From contig OX291557.1 in NCBI GenBank assembly GCA_946406115.1, positions 7,100,501 through 7,164,500 on the forward strand: a stretch of DNA of 64,000 bases. The letters run 5' to 3'. Of the stretch, positions 34,096 through 45,929 are shown in pieces; positions within the stretch are counted from its first letter, which is position 1, and each line of letters opens with the position of its first letter. Origin of the DNA: Apoda limacodes. Lineage: Eukaryota; Arthropoda; Insecta; Lepidoptera; Limacodidae. The position numbers and the translations under genes are program-made. The notes below the pieces were generated by a model that saw only the letters and a list, made by a program, of their open reading frames with translations, did no database searches and was not told where the DNA came from.

Positions 34096-35624
34096 GATAT
34101 GACATACATAGGAAGTTCAAATCAAATAATATCAATTCAAGTAGGTTTCTGAGAGCACATTTAAATTGTCAATACAACAATGTTACTAGCTGCTGAAAAG
34201 AGCCAGCAAGAATCGACTTACACCTTTATAATCTGTAGTGAAGTGTTAATGCTATTAAAAGTAAGGCTATTAAAAACAAAGTTGCGTATACATATATTTA
34301 CGTAATATATATACATACGTATATGTTAATTATTGTTTTTGGTTTTTATGTAGCTTAGGGGGGCAAAAAGTGACAAATATCTTCAGTCGTGTGAAGGAAT
34401 TCAGATATTTAAGAGTACTTCGATATTTAATAGTACTAGTAGGATTACTACTGACATAATTATATTCCTGCACAATCATATGTATACATAAATATATATA
34501 CACTAAAAATATCCATACTTACATACATAACGATACACATATACATACTTACACACATAAAACACAAACGCGTGTAAGGGTCATCGTGACAAAAACTTTG
34601 GCAAAAAGTAGCATTTTCAGTTTATAAAAAAATTACAAAAAAGATTATCTCGGTAATGGTAAATTATAGTTTTTGTCATTTTTGTATCGTGTGAAAGCGC
34701 GCAATGTATTGCAAACGTTTCTTCTTCACCACGTCATAGTAGGTAGGGATAAAAACATAACGTGCGCGTGGACACAGTATGTAGGTATAGCCGCACATCG
34801 ATGCCTACTGTTTTATCTTTACCGCGGTGTGAGCTTGTGCCTATTGTGTCACTGACCTAGAGGTCAGTGCTGTTGTGTGCTGTTGTGTAGGTACGTTGAC
34901 CTTACTCAAGGATTTATTTTAAACGTATCTAACAGCTGATTGTAAATTTGATTTACATTGCAGTTTCAGGTGAAAATAATAAACTTATTGTTTTTTATTA
35001 CTTTTTTAGTTAAAATGAGGTTGTCATACACGGTAATAATGTAGTATTAAAAACCCGCTGCAATCAACTATTGGCTTCCCGGTGCCAGAGAGGTCCAAAC
35101 ATGAGTGTGTGCCTCTCCTTAGGTATGCCAAATACATACACACATTTATAGACGTTATACATAGCATAGCATTGTAGCCCAGCTCCCACACGACATTCCG
35201 GCAACAAATGTGGTGTACATTTGTACAAGTGTTCAACTTGTTAATAAGAATCTTATTCATTTATATTTAAAAAGTATTCAAGCTTACAATATTCTCAAGA
35301 ATTGTTAAAAATTTGGAATCGCTAGTTTATTTTTATTCCTAGTTACATTGTGTATGTCTTTTTCTATTTCTAACAAATAAACTTAGGTTTTAACGTACAC
35401 AAAGAAAGCACGAATAAATATACTGAGACGCTTCAGTAAGTATACAGTTTTTTTAAAAGGTCACGAAGGAATCTCGGCACGGTAAGTTTTATATTAATCT
35501 TATTGCTGATTTTGAAGTAAGCATTTGTTTGTTTGTCAGCCGTCCTTCTTCAAAATAAAATACCATATGACAAAAGGGAATGGAGTCAACTCGAGTATAC
35601 TGCGGTTTCAAAATTTGTAATTTT
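34096..35624. other. Unassigned AT-rich sequence with impure TACA/TATA repeats
   Basis: Between about 34280 and 34570 runs of 'atacatacat' and 'cacatatacata' form impure microsatellites. An open frame at 35024-35260 has no domain. Otherwise nothing. Confidence 0.4.
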
Positions 35625-35786
35625 TTCATTAATAACTTTTCTGACAGCATAAGGCGCTGAGCTAAGATAGAAATATATGAGTGCCCCTATATTTTAATAT
35701 GTTCTTTTCTTTAATCACTTTTCTGACAGTATAAGCCACTGAGCTGAGACAGAAATATATGAGTGCCACTATACTTTAATATCTTA
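35625..35786. repeat. Two-unit tandem repeat
   Basis: 'ataacttttctgacagcata' and 'gaaatatatgagtgcc' recur after about 80 bp as 'atcacttttctgacagtata' and 'gaaatatatgagtgcc'. The second unit runs into the LINE-D fragment. Confidence 0.7.
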
Positions 35787-36240
35787 ATTCATGCCCAAGA
35801 AGACTGTACAAATTAAAATTCAAATTATTGTTTCTATCAACATTAAATATCACAGACGTATCATCTGCAAACAATAGAATTTTGCACAGATTTTCAACAT
35901 GAAGTGGCAAATTGTTAATATACACTAAGAATAAAAAGAGATCTAATATTAAACCTATCATAACGGGTGATCCAGAAAATTTCACTCAAAGCTCAAAGCT
36001 GGTTATACCGAAATTGGTCAAAAGTTATTAGACTTACTTTTACTCCCAGATTTGAACAGTGCTATGATTTTACTGTGTTTTATTAAATATAAAAAGTTTT
36101 TTATTTCATTCGTTCATTCTTGTATGGATTGATAGTTATCACACTAATAGGTGGTTAGGCAGTAGACTCACTTTTATTTCCAGATTTGAACAGAGATATT
36201 ATTTCACTATGTTTCATTAAATCGGGAAAGACTCCACATT
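35776..36240 (-). pseudogene. LINE-D reverse transcriptase fragment, partly duplicated
   Basis: Minus-strand text gives 'VFPDLMKHSEIISLFKSGNK' at about 36174-36236. A second, diverged version of the same block lies at about 36030-36090 ('LIKHSKIIALFKSGSKSKSNNF', with a nonsense codon). The palm follows: 'FLVYINNLPLHV' and the catalytic box 'LLFADDTSV' (35776-35985). This is CR1/Jockey-group RT, but it is not LINE-A or LINE-B by sequence. The duplication of the pre-palm block is unusual. Confidence 0.7.
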
Positions 36241-36629
36241 ACTCGTATATAGATTGATAGGTATAGATAAGTGGATAGTTCATTAAAAGGTATTACATAG
36301 ATAGAGCGATTTAACGTACATAGATGGATAGGAAATTCATATGTAGATCGATACGTAACACATGGATATGATATGTTTTTGGTAAAAGTGATTGTTTTAA
36401 CATCTGTTGAAATAAAAACGAGGCAAAAAATATTAGAAGGCGTGGGTACAAAAATTGTGATACAATTATAGGTTTGTTCCCTGTAGCTAAGCAAATAAGC
36501 GACTTCTTTTTTCAAGTCGGATAGTGACTCGTTAAATCGCTCTATCTATGTAATACCTTTTAATGAACTATCCACTTATCTATATTTTTACTAACTATCT
36601 ACCTATCAATCTATATACGAGTAATGTGG
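36234..36629. repeat. Long inverted repeat (about 83- and 100-bp arms)
   Basis: The left arm 36234-36316 is the reverse complement of the right arm 36530-36629, apart from an extra stretch of about 17 bases in the right arm ('actaactatctaccta' region). The spacer is about 213 bp. Both arms contain 'tattacatagatagagcg' or its complement. The outer end of the left arm touches the LINE-D fragment. Confidence 0.8.
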
Positions 36630-37366
36630 ACACTCAGCGTGCATCAATCTAAATAGTATTTTTTGTCCGCTTTACCGCTTAAAACATTGTTGTTATTTTT
36701 ATCGATAGTCAAACTTGTTCATTCACCATTCAAAATTATTGTAAAACATCTGTCGCCAATAATTAACTAATTGGCAACACATAAAAAAATTTATTCCACA
36801 ACTTAATCTTCCGCTGTATATAAATTCGACTTTTACGACCTTATACACAATTAGCCCTGCCAACACCTTTCCTACTGCGTTCTTAAGAAGCCGTTCAATT
36901 TTATCACGTAATTAGCGATCATAAAATCACTAGCTACTTCGCTCTTTTGCAAAGGCGATGGCACTGCATTTTTGATATGCCAGCCAGCATTCTTTTCTTC
37001 CAGAATTGTCTAGAATGTCGCTTCTAGACTCGCCGACTTAGTTTTTGTCTAATTATGGTCCTACTTCGCAATATTGTTTTTGTACAGAAAGGCTTTGAAA
37101 TAATAAGGCACTTAACCTTTTCAAATTAAAGACTAGGCGACTAGGCTATAAATATCAAAACAGAAATTATAGCCGCTCAGATGCTTCACGATTCTCTATA
37201 ATAGTGATTTATTAAAGTCATTGTCTCGCAAAGAAAGTAAGAACTTGTATATGCTTGACATAGTACCGGTACTTTTCAAAATCAGTCTGTAGTAACAATA
37301 TTTCGTGCTACTGGCCATTAAGCTATACACAAGTTTTTTACACGCTCGAAAAATTATTAGTGCTCT
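36630..37366. other. Unassigned sequence
   Basis: No gene or repeat recognised. Confidence 0.4.
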
Positions 37367-37712
37367 AGCTAGCCCGGCAGACGTTGATGCGCTGTAGCAC
37401 CATTAGTGTGCCTAGTGTGAGTTTTTAACGCTACTATCGTGTTCGCTGCAACGAAATAAATGTATAGAACTGGCCCGGCATACGTTGTGTTGCCCTTAAA
37501 GTTGATGCGCTGTAGCACCATTAGTGTGCCTAGCTTGAGTTTTTAACGCTACTATCGCGTTCGCTGCAACGAAATAAATGTATAGAACTGGCCCGGCAGA
37601 CGTTGTGTTGCCCTTAAAGTTGATGCGCTGTAGCACCATTAGTGTGCCTAGCTTGAGTTTTTAACGCTACTATCGCGTTCGCGGCAACGAAATACATGTA
37701 TGTAAATGAAGG
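37367..37712. repeat. 118-bp minisatellite, about 2.9 copies
   Basis: Units begin at 37383, 37501 and 37619 with GTTGATGCGCTGTAGCACC, and the third is cut short. A partial end of a preceding unit ('agcccggcagac') lies at 37371-37382. Units differ by only a few bases. Confidence 0.9.
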
Positions 37713-37764
37713 AGCGCCTCTAGGGGACGCGTTTCGAGACTATTTTTTCTCATAGGACTTTTAA

Positions 37765-37830
37765 TGAATATGCGAACGCGATTGTAGATTTACGAATACG
37801 CAAAAACTCACACTAAGCACACTGTTACAA
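37765..37830. repeat. Inverted partial copy of the 118-bp unit
   Basis: The reverse complement reads CAGTGTGCTTAGTGTGAG, then TTTTTGCG, and later ATCGCGTTCGC. It matches the unit text 'agtgtgcctagtgtgag', 'ttttta' and 'atcgcgttcgc', with a short insertion between. Confidence 0.65.
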
Positions 37831-38116
37831 CCAAGGGTTATCTATTTATTACCCACGAGTACACCTGTGGGGATTTCTATTAGATACTTACCCAATCCCA
37901 ACATTTATGAGGATAAACTTACTTACACCGCCATCCGTTAGAAGTGTATGGAACCGGACATGTTTACTTCTGCCGAAAAACTAACTTAAATCGCTATCTG
38001 TTAGAAATGTATGTAACTCATAGCCCGCGCACGCCATGTAAAGCTCCCAGTCGGCATGTATGTATATAGATATATTGTTTATATACCTACATATGTCAAG
38101 TTAATTTGTATTTAAA

Positions 38117-38750
38117 CCCTTATTGCGCAAGTCCAAAGTCTCACTTGACCCTTTTTTTCTTTCTCAGAAACCTTCCCCGGCGTGTGCCTAAGAACTTACC
38201 AAAATTTCATTATAATCAGTTCACCCTTATTGCGCGAGTCCGATTCGCACTTGACCCTGTCCGACTCGCACTTGACTCCTTTTTTTTCTCAAAAATCTTC
38301 CCCGCCGTGTGCATAAAAATTTACCAAAATTTCATGACAATCGGTTCCCCCTTATTGCCCTGTCCGACTCGCACTTGACCCTTTTTTTCTTTCGCAGAAA
38401 CCTTGCCCTAACACTAACAAATACAACAAAAAAAAAATACCCGAATTGATCAGGCCGTCTTCGAGTTTTCCTTAGTGCGCGAGTCCCACTCGCACTTGAC
38501 CGTTTTTTCTTTCATAAAAACATTGCTCTAACAATAACAAACAGAACACAAAAAAAATTATCCAAATTGTTGCATTACAATCGGTTTACCCTTATTGCGT
38601 AAGTACGACTCGCACTTGACCCTTTTACTAACATTTCATAGCTTGCCTTAACAAACACAACAATAACGAACACAACAAAAAAAGAATTATCCAAATCGGT
38701 CTAGCCGTTCTCAGCAATTGATTTTTATATATATAGATAGATTGATATAA
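38117..38750. repeat. Five-unit array of 105-125 bp built on a GAGTCCGACTCGCACTTGACC core
   Basis: Imperfect units start near 38117, 38223, 38348, 38468 and 38588. Each has 'cttattgc' then a 'gcgagtccgactcgcacttgac' core, a T-run with 'tttctttc', and 'accaaaatttcat' or 'aacaaacacaac' text. The second unit has the core duplicated. The core resembles the terminus of the MINE-2-like elements (GAGTC...GACTCGCACTTGGCC). The last unit runs into 'tttttatatatatagat'. Confidence 0.75.
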
Positions 38751-38755
38751 CCGAA

Positions 38756-39614
38756 GGGACTTGAGTCGAATTTTAGTTTAAGATTGTTTACTAAAGGCTC
38801 CGTTATAAATGGCTTAGCCCTTTGCGCTCATTTCCCTGTATGAATTATACATGATAGGTACCTAATTTACATCTCATCAAATCACTTCTCGGCGCTAAAT
38901 CGCCGATTTGGTCATGTCAGTAATTTAAAGTATAATTTTCCGGCTTGAGTATAAATTATTATAACTGGATGATTAACTGTAAATGGTACAAGAAGGTCCA
39001 AGTTTTATTATTTATCATCGAAAAACAATCAATAAATCACTATAATTTAATGAAATAAACCTTATCTAAAGCAGAATCACTTGGTAATTTTAATGGGCTG
39101 TTTAGGGGATTTTACTCATTAAATGCAACGTCTCTCTGTCCGTTGGTATGTTTATTAATCGATAACAAAACTAATCTAATTTTCATTTTCACGGTTACGA
39201 ACCTAAAGGGTGCAAACGGGTACTATTACTATAACTAACCTACACTATCTGTCTGCATGGCCGTCCGACCTTTAATGGGCTTTCATGGGCTAACGTAGGG
39301 CAGATCTGGCAGAATATGTAATTTTATGTCGCAAATAGGTATTATGCGGACAAAATCCTTAACTTTATAGGCACTTTGGGCACCTGCCTTACCCTGGTTG
39401 TTCCTGGCTACGTCTATAGGTCTATCTTTTAAACTGTAATATGAAGAAAACTAACATTTTTCAATACTGTGGTAGTTTTCCTAACTATCGATAAAATACA
39501 AAAAACATCTTAACTGTACACAAGAAACACTTTTACAGTTCAATTCCACAGTAATAGGTAGGTACAGGTTTCAATCTTATAGAAATCTCTAAAGTAAAGT
39601 ATAACAACAAATGA
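38756..39614. other. Unassigned AT-rich sequence
   Basis: Nothing recognisable. Confidence 0.4.
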
Positions 39615-39715
39615 TAAAAGTCGGCCAAGTGCGAGTCAAGCTTGGACATTTTGTGGTGGTACAAAAACCTCGATGCGCCGAAAGTCCGACTTGCACTTGG
39701 CTGGTTGTTTTTTAT
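39615..39715. mobile_element. Short element with both MINE-2-like ends
   Basis: 'gtcggccaagtgcgagtc' (39621-39638) faces 'agtccgacttgcacttggc' (39682-39700), an inverted pair about 80 bp apart. The middle is unrelated to full-length copies, so this looks like a deletion derivative. Confidence 0.6.
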
Positions 39716-40292
39716 TTTGTATATATTAAGTATGGTCTCTGCCCCGATCGGACACTTCTAAAATTACTCACTTATGTGGACCCTCCGTTTCTTCAATTAC
39801 CACCTTTTTTTTGTGACCCGTAAAACCTGAATTTAAAAATATACATATACCTAGGTAGGCTCCATTTCAGACTCGATACATCGATCAAAAACGATTAGTA
39901 ATAGGGCCGTTAGTTCTAGTCCTAGTTGCAATTAGTACGATCGGTATCTTTTGATGCGCTTACAAGTTGAATTAATATTTCGCAATCGACGGCGGCGGTG
40001 GCTGTGCGCTCTTAAGTTATCGAAACTGCTTGCATTCTGATGGCCTCTTTAATCGGTATAAATTATGTTTTAATACGATTCGTGCGATTGGACCGTTTTT
40101 GATATCCTTACCAGCCTTTATACGTCATCACTGTTGCAGCACAGCTTAACCTACCCTACCTAGGGCAAGGGCTATTTGGGCCAGTACAGATTGTGGACTT
40201 TGACATACGTGTTTTTGAAGTTCGTGTGCAGGTTTCCTATACCTAATATTTTTGGGACTAATCACACAGCGCTTCTGTCAATCAATCATAGG
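39716..40292. other. Unassigned sequence
   Basis: Nothing recognisable. Confidence 0.4.
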
Positions 40293-40415
40293 TAATGTTA
40301 TACCTAGAACACACGCAGACTCAAGAAAAACACAAATATAAGTTTATCCTGTGCGGTAATCGAACCTACACCTCTGGTTCAGCAGGCGGGTTATTTACCC
40401 ACTGAGCCACGGAAA
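40293..40415 (-). mobile_element. tRNA-derived SINE-like copy
   Basis: On the minus strand CCGTGGCTCAGTGGGTAAA gives a clear A-box, followed about 30 bases later by a B-box (GTAGGTTCGATTACC) and the tail text 'tttgtgtttttcttgagtct' shared with the 7150-7262 copy. The anticodon arm region is not a working tRNA. Confidence 0.65.
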
Positions 40416-41162
40416 TAAAGAAAAAGATTTATTCATACACCAAGGGCTTGAACATCCGCCCCTCAGTAGAAGAAACGACCAGGCTAGCGCCGACCGTTTT
40501 TGATACACGTATTCTAATTCCATTTTATCACACTTCTGAAACAAGCTCCTGTCGCACCTTCGACTATTTATAGACAAGTCGCGTTATTCGTGACTGCAAA
40601 TTCTACAAAATAAATAAAACAAACATACAGCATAAAGTACTATACTCGTGTATTAGCTATACGCCTTTACTGTGCTCCTGCATTGGCAAAATTTGTGCAA
40701 AGCGACTACCCTATGCTAAGGGGTCTATATAGGCTTTTTTACTCAAAAGTTTAACTAGATAGTGTTGTAGCCTTAAAGCAGCTTGTCAGAACGATTGGCT
40801 GCTGTGACAAGTAAGGGTCAAAACACAAAACTGCGAATCATTGCGATGCGAATTTGCAACTTAGTAAAGCTCGAAGCAAATTTCTGCGATGCGATTTCGT
40901 ATGGCAAGGCGTCTCCGTTCTACGACTCGTGTAACCATACCATCGCCGACCGTCAACCGCACTGAACGTATTTTTTGCTAGGAAGTAGACATGGACCTTA
41001 AAAAGCTTTGCGCACTTCTTTTATTGATAAGAAGATATAGAAAAAAAACATGGGACGGGACATTTTGGGTTCATTTATTTATTACCACCATGAACGCTGA
41101 TGGGAACTATTTTTTATCGAAAATATAAAGCTTTGGAAACAAATAAAAAAAATGTTTTCCGA
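40416..41162. other. Unassigned sequence
   Basis: Open frames at 40395-40577 and 40783-40965 are short and without domains. Confidence 0.4.
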
Positions 41163-41343
41163 TTCGGAGTCGGCTTTCTCTATTGCACTTTGGGCCAAGT
41201 CACCTAGATCTTTCGCAGTGGTCAAAACGACGACTGGCAGAAGTTCCCTTTGGCAGCTTTAGCAAGCGAGCAGAAAGCACGACCCCCAGAGAGATAGCTC
41301 GCGAGTCGCCCACCTATTTTACGGATGAATTAAATTCAATTAA
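41163..41343 (-). mobile_element. LINE-A linker fragment
   Basis: On the minus strand 'aaaataggtgggcgact-gcgagctat' (split here) and 'gcttgctaaagctgcc-aagggaact' match the endonuclease-RT linker of LINE-A (49998-50160). About 180 bp with no tail, so it is an internal scrap. Confidence 0.75.
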
Positions 41344-43194
41344 AAAAAAAAATAAAGGAATTAAACTCTGGCAGTTGCTTTTCTGTTAAACCTAGTGTTT
41401 GCAGCGAAGAGTGATTTGGGAAAAATGTATATGGGTAATGCGGATAGCCATTCTCTACGCCAATTTTGGAGATTAAACCATAACTATGCCCTGAAAAATA
41501 CACAGACCAACTATCTAAAGATTGGATTAAATGCAGCCAGTGCCATAATTCGGTACATGAAGATTATGGCAGAGAAGACGGAGAATAAGGCAGTTATTTT
41601 TGTAATAGGTGTAAGGTTAATACTTGGTCAAATCAACTTGTTTTAGACCATTAGATGTATGTTATGATGGATTTCATTTCCACTTTCACCATTGGGGTCG
41701 TGTCAAACGGTTAATATCCTTTAATTCCATATTGATAAATTCAAATGCATAAGTTTAATGTTAATCTTATTTTTTCTAATTAACTCTTAAACCTGAATAC
41801 GTATAAATATTGTTAAAATAAACAAGGTAACTGTTCTCTCGGATTGGTCAAACCTTAACATATCCGCCTTGCCTGGACTTCCCCTACATACAGCTAAGCA
41901 TAGACAGCATTTTCTCCTTTCGCCTGAATATTTCGCTGTGAGACGATCGTGATATTTTAGATTTAGACTACAATATCTATATCAGCACAAAGTCGTCATG
42001 TCGTGTCGTGTCGTGAGCTTGCACCAGTCACGAAGGCGACATTACCTAGCCATAAAAGTGACGACGTCCTTACAACACACCTGAAGAAAATGGTTTTAGT
42101 GCTTGACCCTAACCACGAAGGCTTGTAAGCAAGCATACTAATTCAATTCAGTAAACTCTTGAATATGATCGGTAGTTTTTAGTTAAGTTTATAGAGCAAA
42201 ATGTATTTATAATGCAAATAAAATACCTAAATATTAAGTACAATTGTTTGTCAGCTGAAATCGTGTGTCAAAAAAGTCAAAAGTCAAACAAACCAAACAT
42301 TCGTTTGAATCTCAACAGCAGCGTGTTATGTGTCGACTTTTCCCGGGGAGTATTTTTTGTTTTAATATAAACTTACATGTTCTTAATGATTAAGCCTTTT
42401 ATATATATTTTTTTTCTACGCTAACATTCGTAAACTCTGTACATTTTATATAACAGCAAATTTGATGTCGGGAGCACGGACCTGAAAAAAGTCGGGAGTT
42501 TATCGCGGTACACCCAACTTTATATAACTAATTACTTGCATACAATGTGTACCCGTACAAAAAACTGTCCCTATGGTGTCTTTTTGCTTAGTTAACATTA
42601 AGAAAAAGTGAAACTGATGCCAAGATTTTACCTAAAAGTGTAAAAAGAGGCCTTTTACAATTTAGTCATCAAATCAAAGTAAGGCTTACTTAGTACAGTA
42701 GTTACTGTGAAAACCCGAAGCAAACTCAATACACGGGACATAGAAAATAGACTTCAAATAGCATAGCATTAAAAGAGTTGAAGGAATCAAAATAAGAGCT
42801 ATGTATCAAACTCATTCAAAATAGAGAAGTGAAATTGAAATTCAAAATGTTATAAGCAAAAATACCACATTGAAAATTTACTTGCTACATCATCCAGATC
42901 AATTTCAATTAATTGTCAATTCATATGATCAATGGCAACATGAATATGAAAGTGCCTTAAACAAGATTCAGGAGCTTGTAGAACAGTTAGCTGATGCATG
43001 TCACCACATTCAATCAATGGAAGAAATGCAGCTGAATAGTGAAAAAAATAAAACTCTTAATTTATATGACTAGCTGATATGTGCCAAATCAGTAAAAAAG
43101 CCAATGGTCACTATTGACCTAAGATTCTTAAGTGACTGTGAAAGTTTGATGCATCCATGTATTTTAGGAGGAGCAAAAATAATTAAAATAAGAA
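41344..43194. other. Unassigned sequence with two small open frames
   Basis: 41395-41646 (83 codons) and 42870-43073 (67 codons, predicted helical, rich in Q, E and L) are open but have no recognisable family. The second could be a relic of a transposon structural protein. Neither shows a splice or promoter context that I can defend. Confidence 0.3.
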
Positions 43195-43640
43195 ACCGGC
43201 CAAGTGCGCGTCTGGCTCGCGCACCGAGGGTTCCGTGCAAACTTATTATATGTTGTTGTATATTATTAAAAATATTTTTATTATATGATGTAACTAAAAA
43301 TTTACGGTTTTCGCAAATTTTTCTTTATCTGTACTATAAGACGTTGCTTCGTACCACATTTCAAGATTCTGAGTTCACGGGAAGTACCTTGTAGGTTTTG
43401 ATTCCCTTGCAAGCTTTGAAAATTTGCAGAAATTTGCGACTTATACGGCTGTATCTTTTGATTGCGTTAGCTTAGAATTTAAATTTTTTTACATCTCCAA
43501 GGGACAGTAGACCTGAGTATTTGATGTAAATTTTAGCTTGATACCTCCACGCGTTTCTGAGAAAAAGGGTCTTGACAGACGGACAACAAAGTGATCCTAT
43601 AAGGGTTTCGTTTTTTCCTTTCGAGGTACGGAACCCTAAA
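43195..43640 (+). mobile_element. MINE-2-like element, full length
   Basis: Left end ACCGGCCAAGTGCGCGTC, then 'cgagggttccgtgcaa'. Right end 'gacggacaacaaagtgatcc', then a GGTTTCGT...ACGGAACCCTAAAAA foldback. It parallels the 4111-4545 copy along its length, including 'ccacgcgtt' and 'gagaaaaagggtcttgac'. Confidence 0.75.
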
Positions 43641-44079
43641 AATAATAAAAAGAAAACGGACTAAACGTACAACAAAACTCATTGTTAAGGACTTTATGAA
43701 TATAAATGAAAAGAAGGCACTGGCGAAGGAAAAATTTGAGTAAAACACGGAAAATCAGTTAAATTAATTGATTGTCTTAGATTTTTAACGAAATCGAAGT
43801 ATTGACAATACCCATTTCCACAGAGTATAACAGATTTAATATTTGTAAATCATTGTTGTGAAAATCAGAGATGAGAAAATCGTACGGATAGAATGCTTTT
43901 CGATTTTAGATCTTTCATAACCGTATGAGTATCTTTAGGTCTAACAATAGTTCTAAGACAATCGTTATAATCGATTAAAAGTAAAATACTTATTTTTTAC
44001 GTAAAACAATCGTAAAACTAATGCACCGACCCCACGATCCCCATATTATCCATGTATCGGAATTAGAAGTAAGTAATAA
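43641..44079. other. Unassigned sequence
   Basis: Nothing recognisable. Confidence 0.35.
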
Positions 44080-44345
44080 AAAGGAAAAAAGAAAACCTTA
44101 TAGGATCACTTTGTTGCCCTTCTGTCTGTCAAGACCCTTTTTCTCAGGAACGCGCGAAGGTATTACGGTTGAAATACATGTAGCTGTAAAAATATTAAGC
44201 TTCTAAGTCAACGCAATAAAAAATACGGCTATTTTTTTATCGCATAATTTGGCATTCACAAATAAATCAAACCCTATGTGTATTACATTGTCCCATTCCC
44301 ATTGTCTTAAAGAATCATGAAAATGGACACGAAGCAAGGTCTTAT
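44080..44345 (-). mobile_element. MINE-2-like fragment
   Basis: 'cttataggatcactttgttg' followed by 'ctgtctgtcaagacccttttt' and 'ctcaggaacgcg' is standard MINE-2-like text, continuing to 'agaatcatgaaaatggacacg'. The terminal GGCCAAG end is missing. Related scraps lie at about 44437-44550 and 44890-44965. Confidence 0.6.
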
Positions 44346-45290
44346 CATCATCTTCTTCTTAACATCACAAATATAAAAAAACAAAACGAAATTTGTTAAT
44401 TTGCATTTATGACACATCAAAAAAAGTTTATCTGTCATGAACCTTTGACTCAAGAACGCGTACAGGTATCAAGTTGAAATTAACATAGAATACTAAAGTC
44501 AATGGTCGCTTAAAGTTGTGAAAAAATTGAACTTCTAAGTAAATGCAATAAAAAAAAACGAGTTGCACTCCGGGAGTGCCGGCAGAAGTGAAAACCTTTA
44601 CACACGATTCGCGCTTAACACTCAAATATGTCACAAGACATGTCTTTGACATTGTCAAGAAATAATAATGTTTGTTATTTACTTTTTTGACGTAGTATAT
44701 TTGACATCGCAATCTGTCATAGAATTAAAATTCCATATCCAACCTCCCTGTACTACTCATAATCGCGAATACTAAAAATAAAAATTATAATAGGCGTGGC
44801 ATTACGGTTTCCGAGTTTTACGCGAGTTTATCATTTTTTACCCATACCAAAAAAAGTGCACAACGTCGCTAAAGAAGTTTTCACTTCAAAAATATGCCTA
44901 ATATAGGGTGTCATTTTTTTATATTGTCACATATTGTGACACAAAAAATCAAAACCTATGATTCCTCTTACAAATACGAGATTTGTGGTTTTCAGTACAA
45001 GGTACGGACACACTATCAGCCGTGTACAATTTTGTATGAGATCTGGACAAAGGGAAAGCATTAGGTATGGTATTTCATTGCTGGAAAAATATTCTATCAT
45101 ACATTGTAACTATCGAAGTCTGTAAAAAACAGTCTATAGTTAGACAACCCACCGCGAAAAGCCCGAGAAATAATATAGTCGCATTCCTTGCATTAGTTGT
45201 TTTTACCAGCGCAAATTATGTACTTTTTTGTGTTCCTTGCGTGTGTTACCAACCCTTTTCAAAATTTGAACACACTCTCTTCGTCGTCTT

Positions 45291-45419
45291 ATGATTAAGG
45301 AAATATTATACGGCAATATAAAAAAAACTGATCTTGGTGAGGATGAGGATATTCGTGTTCCTGATATTATATGTGGAGATATAAACAGAGTAGAACTAAT
45401 GGTAAAGTTTTTTAGGTAA
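45291..45419 (+). CDS. Small open frame of unknown nature
   Basis: A 42-codon frame from an ATG, rich in acidic residues ('LGEDEDIRVPDIICGDINRV'), ends at a TAA within AGGTAAGTAGG. The sequence at the stop also fits a splice donor, so this could be an exon remnant or the edge of a decayed transposon gene. I do not recognise a family, and coding status is unproven. Confidence 0.2.
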   Translation: MIKEILYGNIKKTDLGEDEDIRVPDIICGDINRVELMVKFFR

Positions 45420-45929
45420 GTAGGTACTTATAATCAAGACGAGATTTATTGATGTTTCTATACTGTACTTAGTAAGTAGATGTATTCTGTGCACCGCATT
45501 AAGATTTTCACATAAAAATAGAAAAAAAACAATAAATTTTGGTGTTCCCCATACTTAATTTTTTTTCATAAAACCCATACGTGTGGGGTATCTATTGATA
45601 GGTCTTCAAAGTCAAAGTCAAAGTCAAAATGGTTTATTCAAATAAGGATTTCACAATCACTTTTGAATCGTCAAAGTTATAAAATATTATTTTTTGAACC
45701 CTCCCACCTTCCCGCCGGTTCACAATGTTGTTGATTTCTACCGAGAAGAATCCGGCAAGAAACTCGATAGTTACTCTTTTAAAAACACTATCAATAATAC
45801 AAATAAACTAAAATACAATTAATGTTTTAAATAAAAAATTTTTAGTCGTACAATTTTATGTTATTTCCATTTTAATTTGGTTTACCTATGCATCCTGTAA
45901 TTGAGCATCATCAGTTCCAAGGATTTTTA

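Noticed and set aside
37367..38750. CRISPR-like arrangement of repeats
   Set aside because: Units are long, contiguous and without unique spacers, and the window is eukaryotic. These are minisatellite-type arrays.
45291..45419. Exon with a GTAAGT donor
   Set aside because: Kept only as a low-confidence open frame. There is no acceptor, no second exon and no homology to support a spliced gene.
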